From Thiodiazotropha sp040793985 (GTDB lineage Bacteria > Pseudomonadota > Gammaproteobacteria > Chromatiales > Chromatiaceae): a DNA stretch of 64,000 nt. The notes beneath the pieces are model-generated. The model saw nothing but the letters and a program-made list of their open reading frames with translations. It was not told the origin of the DNA and searched no databases. Of the stretch, positions 43,171 through 52,643 are shown piece by piece. A program made the position numbers and the translations under genes. The stretch covers positions 186,001 to 250,000 of the forward strand of contig JBFNJI010000003.1 in the NCBI GenBank assembly GCA_040793985.1, written 5' to 3'. Each line of letters opens with the position of its first letter. Positions within the stretch are counted from its first letter, which is position 1.

Positions 43171-43752
43171 TTAGCTCATGTTGCCGGCGACAAAATCCCA
43201 GTTGACCACCTTCCAGAATGCCTCGAGATAGGCGGGTCTGGCATTACGGTAGTCGATGTAGTAGGCGTGTTCCCAGACATCGGCGGTTAGCAGTGCCTTC
43301 TTACCGGAGGTCATCGGCGTGCCTGCATTGGAGGTGTTGAAGATCTCCAGGCTGCCGTCATCGTTCTGTACCAGCCAGGTCCAGCCGGAACCGAAGTTGG
43401 TTGCACCTGAAGTGGAGAACTGTTTTTTAAACTCATCGAAAGAGCCGAAGGCCGAGTCGATGGCGTCACCCAGGGCGCCACCGGGTGCATTGTCATCGTT
43501 CGGGCTGCGCAGGCAGTTCCAATAGAAGGTGTGATTCCAGATCTGCGCTGCATTGTTGAATACGCCGCCCGAAGATTTCATGATGATATCTTCCAGGGAG
43601 GCGTTCTCAAACTCTGTCCCGGGAATCAGGTTGTTGAGGTTGGTTACATAGGTGTTGTGGTGCTTTCCGTGGTGAAACTCCAGGGTCTCTTTGGAAATAA
43701 CAGGTTCCAGTGCATCGATGGCATAAGGCAGTGCGGGTAGTTCGTGGGCCAT
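43171..43752 (-). CDS. sodB: Superoxide dismutase [Fe]
   Basis: 193 residues. MAHELPALPYAIDALEPVIS with EFHHGKHHNTYV (first metal His), WNHTFYWNCL (second His), NFGSGWTWLV and DVWEHAYYIDYRNARP (metal Asp and His) are diagnostic. The pattern matches the iron type. Detoxifies superoxide in the cytoplasm. Full length. Confidence 0.96.
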   Translation of the reverse strand: MAHELPALPYAIDALEPVISKETLEFHHGKHHNTYVTNLNNLIPGTEFENASLEDIIMKSSGGVFNNAAQIWNHTFYWNCLRSPNDDNAPGGALGDAIDSAFGSFDEFKKQFSTSGATNFGSGWTWLVQNDDGSLEIFNTSNAGTPMTSGKKALLTADVWEHAYYIDYRNARPAYLEAFWKVVNWDFVAGNMS

Positions 43753-44073
43753 GGAATGGTACTCCTTCGTTTGCTATGAATTCTTGTGCTGATCCTCGTG
43801 ACAGTGGGATCCGAGCAATAACCTAGTAGAATAGTCAGCTATTTTAGCGATGCTGTTGCCGGGATGCAACAGGGGTATTGTGGGGGAAATGGTACCACTC
43901 CTTATGGATGGGTGTGGTAGCGATCGGGTTGATACCCGTCAGGCACACCGCTCGAGGTATGTGCTTCCAGTTGGGTTGGTTTCAACTATCCTTGTTTGCG
44001 CATGATGACTACAAGAAGCGGATATAATCTGTGCAGATGATCTATCCTGATCCAAATGAAATGATGCAGTGAT
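43753..44073. other. Intergenic region between sodB and hyuB
   Basis: About 320 bp; no gene seen. It must carry divergent promoters for sodB and hyuB. No Fur box or other defined operator was recognised. Confidence 0.45.
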
Positions 44074-45624
44074 ATGAACCCGGTCGAACTTAGTATCTTT
44101 GCCTCGCGCCTGGAGGCGGTCTGCGATGAGATGGGCGCGGTGTTGCGCAACGCCGCCTTCTCCCCCAATATTCGCGATCGGCTCGATTTCTCCTGTGCGG
44201 TGTTCGATGCCAGGGGGGAGCTCTGTGCCCAGGCTGCCCATATCCCGGTCCACCTCGGCAGCATGGCCTATGCGATGGCGGAAATAGTCGCCAAGGTGGA
44301 GTGGCACGAGGGGGATATGGTGGTGTTGAACGATCCCTTCATGGGAGGGACTCACCTGCCAGACGTCACCCTCATTGCCCCGCTGTTTCACGCGGGTGAG
44401 CTGACCGCGTTCTTGGTCAATCGCGCCCACCACGCCGACATCGGCGCTGTCTCGCCAGGCTCAATGCCGGTCTCGCATACCCTCGACCAGGAGGGGCGTG
44501 TCATACCCCCGGGTAAGCTGGTCAGGGGTGGGGTCGTCGATGCCGGCTTTCTCGCTTCGATCATCCGAGACAACCGTAACCAAAGCGAGTCGGAGGGGGA
44601 TTTCGCCGCCCAGATCAGTGCAAACCGAAGCGGTCTCAAGCGGTTGGCGCAGTTGATCGACGAGTGGGGTAAGGTCCCCTTCCTGGCTGGCCTGGAAGCG
44701 CTTAACGCCTATGCCGAACGCCTGGCGAGGGATGCACTGAAGCAGATCCCGCCAGGCGAGTATCGATTCACCGAGCTGATGGATGACGATGGCCAGGGTA
44801 ACCGGGATATTCCAATCGCGATCAGGCTTGCGGTTGAGAAGGAGCGTATCCTGGTTGACTTCAGCGGTACCGCCGATCAGGTCCCGGGCAATATCAACGC
44901 CCCCTTGTCGGTGGCGGCCGCCGCGGTCTTCTATGCCTTCCGTTGCCTGATGCCACCCCAGACTCCGGCCTGCGCCGGCAGTTTCAGGCCAATCGAGCTC
45001 CATGTCCCCCCGGGTTGTCTGTTGAACGCCAAACGGCCGGCAGCCGTTGCCGCAGGGAATGTGGAGACCAGTACCCGGGTGGTGGATGCGGTGCTCGGTG
45101 CCCTTGCCCAGGTATTGCCCGATCGGATTCCCGCCGCCAGCCACGGCAGCATGAATAACCTGGCGATGGGGAGCGTCGGCGGCGGGCTGCGCTGGGACTA
45201 CTATGAAACCATCGGCGGCGGCATGGGAGCCGGTAAGCGGGGCGGTGGATTGCACGGGGTGCAGACCCACATGACCAATACCCTGAACACTCCCATCGAG
45301 GTCATCGAGGCGCGTTTTCCCGTTCGGGTGGTGAAATACAGCCTGCGCAGGGGATCGGGAGGCAGGGGGATCAGGCCTGGCGGCGATGGCCTGGTCAGGC
45401 ACTTCAGGTTTCTCGCCCCGACCCAGGTTACCCTGTTGACCGAGAGGCGGTCGCATCGGCCCTGGGGCTGCGCCGGCGGCGAACCCGGTAAGGCAGGGAT
45501 TAACAGCCATAACGGAAAGGTATTACCGGCCAAGGTCACACTACTGGTCGAGAGCGGTGACGAGATCGCCATCGACACCCCCGGGGGGGGAGGCTGGGGT
45601 GATCCGTCAGTCCGGGGCGCTTAG
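44074..45624 (+). CDS. Hydantoinase B/oxoprolinase family protein without HyuA partner
   Basis: 516 residues. NPVELSIFASRLEAVCDEMG at the N-terminus, the ARGELCAQAAHIPVHLG segment and GDMVVLNDPFMGGTHLPD with ANRAHHADIG-like NRAHHADIGAVSPGSMP are HyuB hallmarks. The C-terminal VEAGNVETSTRVVDAVLGAL and a final GGGGWGDP are intact. HyuB normally works with HyuA (ATP-dependent N-methylhydantoinase or 5-oxoprolinase halves). No hyuA is adjacent: the nearest upstream gene is sodB on the other strand. Confidence 0.88.
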   Translation: MNPVELSIFASRLEAVCDEMGAVLRNAAFSPNIRDRLDFSCAVFDARGELCAQAAHIPVHLGSMAYAMAEIVAKVEWHEGDMVVLNDPFMGGTHLPDVTLIAPLFHAGELTAFLVNRAHHADIGAVSPGSMPVSHTLDQEGRVIPPGKLVRGGVVDAGFLASIIRDNRNQSESEGDFAAQISANRSGLKRLAQLIDEWGKVPFLAGLEALNAYAERLARDALKQIPPGEYRFTELMDDDGQGNRDIPIAIRLAVEKERILVDFSGTADQVPGNINAPLSVAAAAVFYAFRCLMPPQTPACAGSFRPIELHVPPGCLLNAKRPAAVAAGNVETSTRVVDAVLGALAQVLPDRIPAASHGSMNNLAMGSVGGGLRWDYYETIGGGMGAGKRGGGLHGVQTHMTNTLNTPIEVIEARFPVRVVKYSLRRGSGGRGIRPGGDGLVRHFRFLAPTQVTLLTERRSHRPWGCAGGEPGKAGINSHNGKVLPAKVTLLVESGDEIAIDTPGGGGWGDPSVRGA

Positions 45625-45717
45625 CCGCCAGGATGGTAATATCCCCAGCCTGTCCGGGAGTAATCCTAACCTCATCTCGGCTACTATCTAGGAGTAGGAC
45701 CAACGCGAGGTTGTGCA

Positions 45718-46380
45718 ATGGCCGGTTGCGACTGCGGTAGCGAGTTGAAGTTCGATGGGGTGTCTGTGGGCTACAAGCGGATACTCTGGTTGGTCATCGC
45801 CATCAATGCCCTGATGTTTCTCTTCGAAACAGGTGCCAGTGTGGTCTCTAACTCGATGGCATTGCGAGCCGATGCCCTCGATTTCCTCGGTGATTCCCTG
45901 ACCTATGCAATTACCCTGCTGGCCATAGGACGCTCGCTACACTGGCGGGCCTCGGCGGCGATTTTCAAGGGTATCACCCTGATCTGCATGGGGCTCTGGG
46001 TGTTGGGATCCACCCTCTACCGGGTGTTCGTGCTCGGTGTTCCAAATGAAATCATCATGGGTTCGGTGGCGCTGCTTGCCTTTGCCGCCAACATGGTCAG
46101 CGTCGTGTTGCTGCTCAAATACCGTGATGGCGATGCCAATGTGCGATCGGTATGGCTCTGCAGTCGTAACGATGCGATAGGGAATCTCGCGGTACTGGTC
46201 GCTGCCGGGGCTGTCTTCATGACCCAAAGTCACTGGCCTGATCTACTGGTCGCGACCCTGATGTCGATGCTGTTTCTGCATTCAGCGCGGCTGATCATTC
46301 GCCAGGCACGTGATGAACTGACGCATGATCCTGAGATCATGAGGGGCGAGGCGTGCTGTACCGCTGTCGAAAGGGATTGA
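45718..46380 (+). CDS. Cation diffusion facilitator-type transporter
   Basis: 220 residues with about five to six helices. An N-terminal Cys pair (AGCDCGSEL) precedes the first helix. The metal-binding SNSMALRADALDFLGDSLTYAITL and a second RNDAIGNLAVLVAAGAV match the CDF membrane core, but the chain is shorter than full CDF proteins and lacks the cytoplasmic domain. Probable divalent metal/H+ antiporter. ATG follows GAGG at 7 bp. Confidence 0.85.
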   Translation: MAGCDCGSELKFDGVSVGYKRILWLVIAINALMFLFETGASVVSNSMALRADALDFLGDSLTYAITLLAIGRSLHWRASAAIFKGITLICMGLWVLGSTLYRVFVLGVPNEIIMGSVALLAFAANMVSVVLLLKYRDGDANVRSVWLCSRNDAIGNLAVLVAAGAVFMTQSHWPDLLVATLMSMLFLHSARLIIRQARDELTHDPEIMRGEACCTAVERD

Positions 46381-46396
46381 GCCTCAAGCGGGCGCC

Positions 46397-46948
46397 TTAC
46401 CCCTGATGTTTATACATTCTGTCCCGGCGCGAGACCTCCTCCTGCCAGGGACAATCGCGCTGCATTCGCCTCATGTTCCTATCCCGGGTCCTGATCATAT
46501 TGTGCCATGCCTCGAACGCCTCTTTAGGCGAGTCGTAGTTTTGCATCTTCATCAGGATTGGCTGCAACAGATAGTGCCCGAGACTGGCGTGAAAATTGAG
46601 GTGGGACTGCATATAGTTACCGCTCCAGCCAAGCCGCAGAGAGGGCCCCAGTGCCTGATAGTCAGTGCCGTGTCGTTCCTCGCCGCTCCACCCTTCGGGT
46701 ATCAGGATATGGGGATCGTTTTCCGGAAACAGCAGGCGTGACAGCATCCATGGAGTGAGGATCAGCACCACACGCCAGCCACTGGTGCGGCGGTAGGCGT
46801 GAAGCTGAAATCCCAGATTGCTGTTGGTCAGCGGATCATCGGAGAAATATTGATTGAATATCTCCCGGTGAACCTCGATCAGGGCCAGCTTGAATTTGTC
46901 ATCGTCGGCCAACTCCGGGGGTAGCAACTGCCAGGTTGTTTCATGCAT
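46397..46948 (-). CDS. HybE-like hydrogenase assembly chaperone
   Basis: 183 residues from ATG 46948. The central WRVVLILTPWMLSRLLFPEND aligns with the TPWMLS motif of HybE, a chaperone for maturation of the [NiFe] hydrogenase large and small subunits; the LRLGWSGNYMQSH segment also fits. The extended, basic C-terminus (RTRDRNMRRMQRDCP) is longer than in E. coli HybE. No hydrogenase genes are in the window. An FNR-type box upstream (47388) agrees with an anaerobic role. Confidence 0.65.
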   Translation of the reverse strand: MHETTWQLLPPELADDDKFKLALIEVHREIFNQYFSDDPLTNSNLGFQLHAYRRTSGWRVVLILTPWMLSRLLFPENDPHILIPEGWSGEERHGTDYQALGPSLRLGWSGNYMQSHLNFHASLGHYLLQPILMKMQNYDSPKEAFEAWHNMIRTRDRNMRRMQRDCPWQEEVSRRDRMYKHQG

Positions 46949-47133
46949 GCGCAAAGCCCTTGCGGTTAGGCTGAATCCGTTCGACGCTTCATGCCAGAGT
47001 CGATCCGATCCTGCGGGCCATCGGGCTGTCGTGGCAATCGCTTCGGCAGCGCTAGAGAGGCATCTGCCAATCGCGTGAGTATGAGGGGGTGCGGGCTTGG
47101 TTGTGCCCTTTCGCTGGTCATTGTTCAGTCAGC

Positions 47134-47241
47134 TCAGTTGGCAGCAGGGCAATGCAACTTGTAACGAATGGAAAGACCGCTTCCAAGCCATGCGGAACCC
47201 AATGGCCAGCGTTCAGTCAGTTCCGGGTTACTCCGACCCAT
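47134..47241 (-). CDS. Possible small ORF upstream of HybE-like gene
   Basis: 35 residues (MGRSNPELTERWPLGSAWL...). AAGGAG lies 7 bp before the ATG, an excellent ribosome site, and an FNR-type box is 147 bp upstream on the same side. It has no recognised family. It may be a leader peptide, a small protein or the truncated remains of a longer gene. Confidence 0.35.
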   Translation of the reverse strand: MGRSNPELTERWPLGSAWLGSGLSIRYKLHCPAAN

Positions 47242-47387
47242 AGGTATTCTCCTTTATGACATTCGATGCGGTTTGCGATGGGTCGACCGATAGTCGATCT
47301 GTTCGCCATAAGTGCACATCAAAATAAGCAAGGGCTGGCAATATCCGGCCAGAGGGGGGGTTCTGTCCATCTATTTGTCTTGTGATC

Positions 47388-47401
47388 TTGATTTGGATCA
47401 A
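47388..47401. promoter_or_regulatory. FNR/ANR-type box
   Basis: TTGAT-TTGG-ATCAA, a perfect match to the FNR consensus TTGAT-N4-ATCAA. It lies in the 340-bp gene-free gap between the small ORF/HybE-like unit (leftward) and the end of the HDOD gene. The only plausible target transcribed away from it is the leftward unit. Confidence 0.6.
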
Positions 47402-47580
47402 GGAATTTAAGTCAACAGAATGGAGCGACGATTATCCATGGCGGATGTACGGTCGCTAGCCTTTGTTTCTCCCCTCGATTGGGAAGGAGCGTCTTCTTCA
47501 GTCCGTTTCAGCAGCGCAAACCGGATCTGCTTCCGGTATCGATGGTATCGAGGGTGATTCTTGAGTCTGTGGATGCGCCG

Positions 47581-48441
47581 TTAGGCCAGGGCCTGCCTGT
47601 GTTGCGACGTGATCAGGTTCAGCGCCTCATGGCTCTTGGAAACCATTTCGTCGATCAGGGACGATAGCGTCTCTGGTGTCAGGCCGGTCATCTTCCAGGC
47701 AAAGGGAGTGATTGCCCAGAGCATCTCTTCCACACTGAGACCGACCATCTCACCGTTGGCAATGGCTTTGGCGATATGCACCAGGGATGTTTCCAGGGTG
47801 TAGTCACCCGCCTGTTGTGGATTGTTATGGTAGCCAGCCACGGAGACGAAGCTCTCAGGCAGTTCCCAGGCACGCATCAGCTCGGCGCCGACATCCAGGT
47901 GGTTAAAGCCGAGGACCTCGGATTCTGTCTCAGCCAGAATCCAGTTGTCACCACCCGTGATGTAGAGTATATCCGTGGCCTTTTCCGGCAACGTGAGATA
48001 GATCACCAGTCTTCCCACATCGTGTAGCAGCCCCATGACGAAGAGTCGTTCGCTGTGCAGGATGTTGCAGTGACCGGCCAACGACTGTGCCATAACGCCT
48101 GTGGTCACAGAGTGTTGCCAATATTCGCCCATATCGACCAGCTGCTTCGGTATCCCGGTAAAGGTACGCAATGCGGTCGCCGCCATGACCAGGTTGCGCA
48201 GCTCGTCAGCACCGACAATCGTAACCGCCCGCGATAGGGTCTCTACCTTTGTCGGCAGACCGTAGAAGGAGCTGTTGACCAGTCTGAGAAGACGTGCGGA
48301 CATGTCCGTATCCTGGATGATGATATCGGCGACCTGCGATGAGGAGTAGTTCCCGGTTGCCATCAGGCGGTTCACTTTGATGCAGATGTCGGGCAGGGAA
48401 ACCAGATGGTCAAGGTCTTTAACGAGCGTTTTTGGATCCAT
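47581..48441 (-). CDS. HDOD domain signal-transduction protein
   Basis: 286 residues from ATG 48441, with GAGGTG at 8 bp; the in-frame GTG at 48450 is less likely. An HDOD domain (LVKDLDHLVSLPDICIKVNRLM, then LRLVNSSFYGLPTKVETLSRAV and LVMAATALRTFTG) with the HD-like pair in MGLLHDVGRLVIY. HDOD proteins lack proven phosphodiesterase activity and often act in signalling or motility. No sensor domain is attached. Alone in its unit. Confidence 0.88.
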   Translation of the reverse strand: MDPKTLVKDLDHLVSLPDICIKVNRLMATGNYSSSQVADIIIQDTDMSARLLRLVNSSFYGLPTKVETLSRAVTIVGADELRNLVMAATALRTFTGIPKQLVDMGEYWQHSVTTGVMAQSLAGHCNILHSERLFVMGLLHDVGRLVIYLTLPEKATDILYITGGDNWILAETESEVLGFNHLDVGAELMRAWELPESFVSVAGYHNNPQQAGDYTLETSLVHIAKAIANGEMVGLSVEEMLWAITPFAWKMTGLTPETLSSLIDEMVSKSHEALNLITSQHRQALA

Positions 48442-48627
48442 CGTGCACACACCTCGGATTATTGGTTTTTGTCTGAAAGACCGCTGATTTGCGGCTTCAA
48501 ATTAAACACATAGTATTTATGGTTATTGTATGAATATCATCGGTGAGATCGGGAAATGAGAACTGGTTGACATTATAGTCGACTAAAGCGCCCTCCCTAT
48601 TCGCCTTCGGCCCTGAAGCCCTTCAGG

Positions 48628-50481
48628 TCACTCCCGGCCACTTTCCGAGATGTCATTCAAGACCCTGAGGAAGGCATCGCCGTAACGCGCCAGCTTGTGG
48701 TCGCCCACACCCGATACCGTCGCCAGCTGTTGCCTGTCCCGGGGGCGTCTCTCCGCCATTTCGATCAGGGTAGCGTCATGGAAGACAACATAGGCGGGCA
48801 CACCTTGAGCCTGTGCAAGCTCCAGGCGAAGCGTTCTCAGCGCCTGCCAGAGGGGCTGATTGGCCTCACTGACATCCGGCGGCCGGTTCTGATTTGTCCG
48901 TTTCCTTGGCTTCATGCTGCGTGTCTTGCGTAACATGAGCGGGGTTTCTCCCCGCAGCACCGGACGGCTCGCCTGGGTCAGTTGAAGGCCGCCGTAGCCC
49001 TCCAGGTCGACGCTGAGCAGCCCGCGTGCTATGAGCTGACGATAGATGCTGCGCCACTCCGCGGCAGTGAGATCTTGGCCGATGCCGAAGGTACTGACCT
49101 GGTGGTGCCCAAACCCTGTAATGCGCTCGCTCTCTTTTCCAAGCAGGACATCGATCAGATAGTTGACGCCGAAACGTTGGCCGGTGCGGTGAACGCAGGA
49201 GAGGGCCATTTGTGCCGCCACGGTGGCGTCCCAGGTTTGCGGAGGCTGAAGACAGACATCGCAGTTGCCGCAGGGCTGCGCCAGATGATCATCGAAATAG
49301 GCGAGCAGGGCCTGGCGTCGGCAACTGGTGATTTCGCAAAAGGCCAGCATGGCATCGAGTTTGTGGCGCTCGGTCCGCTTGTGGTTTTCATCGGCATCGG
49401 AAGCGGCCTGCATCTGCCGCAGGGTGATCACATCCTGCAGGCCATAGACCATCCAGGCATCGGCTGCCTCACCATCTCGACCGGCACGCCCTGTCTCTTG
49501 ATAATAGGCCTCAATGCTCTTGGGCAGATTGAGATGGGCAACGAAACGGACATCGGGCTTGTCTATGCCCATACCGAAGGCGATGGTGGCGACGACCACT
49601 ACGCCTTCCTCCTGGCGGAAACGGTTTTGATGTTGTTGCCTGGTCTTGTTGTCCAGGCCGGCATGGTAGGCGAGGGCGTCGATATCCCTGCTCCGCAGCC
49701 AGTCGGCTGTCTCCTCGACCCGTCTGCGTGAAAGGCAGTAGACGATACCCGACTCGCCCGGGTGCTCGTCACGAATGAAGCGCAACAGCCGTTCCCTTGC
49801 GTTGCCGTCATTTTCGCTGATCTGGTATCGGATGTTGGGTCTGTCGAAACCGGCGACGAACTCGGCAGCCTCTTGCAGTGAGAGGCGTTCGACGATCTCT
49901 TTACGGGTAGGCGCATCGGCGGTGGCGGTAAGCGCGACTCTCGGTATTTGCGGAAAACGCTCATGAAGCAGTGAGAGCTGCATATATTCAGGACGGAAAT
50001 CATGCCCCCACTGGGAGACGCAGTGGGCCTCGTCGATGGCGAACAGGGCGATGCGCGATTGGTGAATCAGCTCGAGTGTATGTGCTGTCAGCAGACGTTC
50101 AGGTGCGACATAGAGGAGATCGAGATTGCCTTGAAGCAGCGTCCTTTCCACTGCCGCTGCCTCCTCTGGGCTCAACGAAGAGTTGAGGAAGGCGGCACGA
50201 ACGCCATATTGATGCAGGCTGTTGACCTGGTCCTGCATCAATGCGATCAGCGGTGAGATGACAATGCCGGTACCCTCTCTTACGATGGCCGGAATCTGAT
50301 AGCAAAGGGATTTCCCCCCGCCGGTGGGCATCAACACCAGGGCGTCGCCCCCATCGATCAGATGGCCGATGATGTGTTCCTGGGATGAACGGAAATCGCT
50401 ATAGCCGAAGGTGTGCCGCAGCACTTCACGTGCATGCGCCATAGCAGGTTTGGATGCGAGGGCTTCAGTCATCCATGACAT
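48628..50481 (-). CDS. recQ: ATP-dependent DNA helicase RecQ
   Basis: 617 residues from ATG 50481 (AAAGGA at 7 bp); a longer in-frame start at 50571 lacks such a site. Walker A LMPTGGGKSLCYQIP, DEAH in FAIDEAHCVSQWG, motif VI (YYQETGRAGRDG), the zinc-binding Cys set (SCRRQALLAYFDD with CGNCDVC) and the C-terminal HRDC domain (LRLELAQAQGVPAYVVF). Resolves recombination intermediates. Confidence 0.95.
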   Translation of the reverse strand: MSWMTEALASKPAMAHAREVLRHTFGYSDFRSSQEHIIGHLIDGGDALVLMPTGGGKSLCYQIPAIVREGTGIVISPLIALMQDQVNSLHQYGVRAAFLNSSLSPEEAAAVERTLLQGNLDLLYVAPERLLTAHTLELIHQSRIALFAIDEAHCVSQWGHDFRPEYMQLSLLHERFPQIPRVALTATADAPTRKEIVERLSLQEAAEFVAGFDRPNIRYQISENDGNARERLLRFIRDEHPGESGIVYCLSRRRVEETADWLRSRDIDALAYHAGLDNKTRQQHQNRFRQEEGVVVVATIAFGMGIDKPDVRFVAHLNLPKSIEAYYQETGRAGRDGEAADAWMVYGLQDVITLRQMQAASDADENHKRTERHKLDAMLAFCEITSCRRQALLAYFDDHLAQPCGNCDVCLQPPQTWDATVAAQMALSCVHRTGQRFGVNYLIDVLLGKESERITGFGHHQVSTFGIGQDLTAAEWRSIYRQLIARGLLSVDLEGYGGLQLTQASRPVLRGETPLMLRKTRSMKPRKRTNQNRPPDVSEANQPLWQALRTLRLELAQAQGVPAYVVFHDATLIEMAERRPRDRQQLATVSGVGDHKLARYGDAFLRVLNDISESGRE

Positions 50482-50656
50482 TATCCAGTCCTTTGGGTGT
50501 TGTGTCAGTTGTTGTTTTTCCCAGTATATTGGGTTTTTCGAATATGTAAATCGCAATAGGTCATGCCTCAATCCCTATCCAGGGTTGAGATCGGCATGAC
50601 AGAAAATAGGGCATGGTGTAGGCTCGGGGATAGGAACGGTTTGCGGACTCGGATTT

Positions 50657-52450
50657 ATGTGCGGACTCTGTGGTGAACTTCGTTTCGATGGCGCGCAGGC
50701 CGACCTGGCGGCAATCGAACGTATGACTGAAAGAATACGCCGGCGAGGTCCCGACCATGGTGGCAGTTACAGCGACGGTGCATTGGGCTTCGGTCACCGG
50801 CGCCTGTCTGTCATCGACTTGTCGGAGCATGCGCATCAGCCGATGTTGGATCAGCAATTGAACCTGGCATTGGTATTCAACGGCGCCATCTACAACTACA
50901 AGGAACTCAGGTCCACCCTCAAGGGTCTCGGTTATCACTTTTTCTCCAGCGGCGATACCGAGGTGATACTCAAGGCATACCACGCCTGGGGGGAAGACTG
51001 TGTCGACCATCTGCACGGCATGTTTGCCTTTGCGGTTTGGGATTGTCAGCAGCGGCGCCTGTTCCTCGCCAGGGACCGACTCGGTATCAAGCCCCTCTAC
51101 TATACCCAGGACAGCCGGCGCCTGCGCTTCGCTTCCAATACCCAGGCGCTGCTGGCAGGCGGCGGCATCGATACCGCAATAGATCCCGTCGCCTTGCATC
51201 ACCAGTTCACCCTGCACGGCGTGGTGCCGGCCCCGCTGACCATCTTTCGCGGCATACGCAAGCTGGCGCCGGGCCACTGTATGGTGGTTGAATCGAATGG
51301 CACGGAACGTATTCGCAACTACTGGAACTACCCAGCCACCCGTCCCGAGATGCCGCTCTCGGACGGGGAGTGGTTGGAGGCGATACACGATAGCTTGCGC
51401 GAAGCGGTACGCAAGCGCAATGAGATCGCAGATGTGCCGGTAGGGGTACTGCTCTCGGGAGGGCTCGACTCAAGCCTGCTGGTGGCGTTGCTGGCGGAGG
51501 CGGGGGTCGGTGACCTGCGGACCTTCTCGGTGGGCTTCGAGGACCAGCCCGAGGAGAAAGGCAACGAATTCGAGTACTCCGATCCCGTGGTTGAGATGTA
51601 CGATACCCACCATCACAAGTTCCTAGTCCCCAACAGCGAGGTGCTGAATCGTTTGCCGGAGGCGGTGGAGAACATGGCCGAGCCGATGTTCGGTCAGGAT
51701 GCGGTGGCCTTCTACCTGCTCGGAGAGCAGGTCTCGCGTCAGATCAAGGTGGTGCAGTCCGGGCAGGGGGCCGACGAGGTGTTCGGTGGCTACTTCTGGT
51801 ATCCAAGGATCATGCAGGACCAGGAGGGTGAAGCGGTGGAGCGTTTCGCCAGGCACTATTTCGACCGTGACCACGATGAGTATCTGCGCATGGTCGACGC
51901 TGACTACCATGGCGCCGACTATACCCGGGAGTTGATTGCCGAACGCCTCGCGCAGTCGGTCTCGGAGAGTCTTATCGACGCCGTGCTCCACATGGATCAG
52001 ACCATGCTGATTGTGGATGATCCGGTGAAACGGGTGGACAATATGACCATGGCCTGGGGTTTGGAGGCGAGAGTCCCCTTTCTTGACCACCACCTGGTTG
52101 AACTGGCCGCACGCTGTCCGCCGCAGCTGAAATTGCGCGAGGGAGGCAAGTACCCGCTGAAGGCGATGGCCAGGGGCCTGCTTCCCGATCTGGTGATCGA
52201 TCGACCCAAGGGCTATTTCCCGATGCCGGCACTTAAATATGTTCGTGGCGAGTTCCTTGAATTCATGCGCGCCATTCTCGATACCCGGGCAGCGAGAGAG
52301 AGAGGCATATTTCAACAATCCTATATCGATATGCTGATGTCGGCCCCAGAAATGCACCACACCCGGATCCGTGGCAGCAAATTGTGGCATATCGCGCTGT
52401 TTGAGTTTTGGTTGCAGCGCAATCTTCAGCCAGCCGGGAGCGCGGCATGA
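50657..52450 (+). CDS. N-acetylglutaminylglutamine amidotransferase (asparagine synthase-like)
   Basis: 597 residues. N-terminal class II glutaminase with catalytic Cys2 (MCGLCGELRFDG), VFNGAIYNY and SSGDTEVILKAYHAWG, then the synthetase domain with the PP-loop LLSGGLDSSLL. VFGGYFWYPR and the overall layout match the NAGGN amidotransferase group, which makes the osmoprotectant N-acetylglutaminylglutamine amide, rather than generic AsnB. The partner NAGGN synthetase gene is not adjacent. The stop overlaps the next ATG. Confidence 0.85.
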   Translation: MCGLCGELRFDGAQADLAAIERMTERIRRRGPDHGGSYSDGALGFGHRRLSVIDLSEHAHQPMLDQQLNLALVFNGAIYNYKELRSTLKGLGYHFFSSGDTEVILKAYHAWGEDCVDHLHGMFAFAVWDCQQRRLFLARDRLGIKPLYYTQDSRRLRFASNTQALLAGGGIDTAIDPVALHHQFTLHGVVPAPLTIFRGIRKLAPGHCMVVESNGTERIRNYWNYPATRPEMPLSDGEWLEAIHDSLREAVRKRNEIADVPVGVLLSGGLDSSLLVALLAEAGVGDLRTFSVGFEDQPEEKGNEFEYSDPVVEMYDTHHHKFLVPNSEVLNRLPEAVENMAEPMFGQDAVAFYLLGEQVSRQIKVVQSGQGADEVFGGYFWYPRIMQDQEGEAVERFARHYFDRDHDEYLRMVDADYHGADYTRELIAERLAQSVSESLIDAVLHMDQTMLIVDDPVKRVDNMTMAWGLEARVPFLDHHLVELAARCPPQLKLREGGKYPLKAMARGLLPDLVIDRPKGYFPMPALKYVRGEFLEFMRAILDTRAARERGIFQQSYIDMLMSAPEMHHTRIRGSKLWHIALFEFWLQRNLQPAGSAA

Positions 52451-52632
52451 AGCGGCATATTCTTCTCATCACGCTTTGTCTCGCGGGATGTTCGGAATCG
52501 GTCGATGTGGAATTTTTCAGCTACCAGGGGTGTCGCAGGGAGATGACAGAGGCATTCATCGATCAGGGGGCGGACCCGGTAGCCGCCAATATGAGGGCCA
52601 AGGCCCACTGCGAGGAGCAGATGCAAAAATAG
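52447..52632 (+). CDS. Small lipoprotein
   Basis: 61 residues. MKRHILLITLCLAGCSES is a lipoprotein signal with lipobox LAGC (Cys15). The mature part is short and hydrophilic with two further Cys (YQGCRREM, AHCEEQMQK). Translationally coupled by ATGA to the NAGGN amidotransferase, possibly an envelope helper for osmoadaptation. No family recognised. Confidence 0.7.
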   Translation: MKRHILLITLCLAGCSESVDVEFFSYQGCRREMTEAFIDQGADPVAANMRAKAHCEEQMQK

Positions 52633-52643
52633 AGAAGCGGGGC

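Noticed and set aside
44461..45510. 349-residue frame opposite hyuB
   Set aside because: Antisense shadow of a GC-rich gene with clear HyuB motifs on the plus strand.
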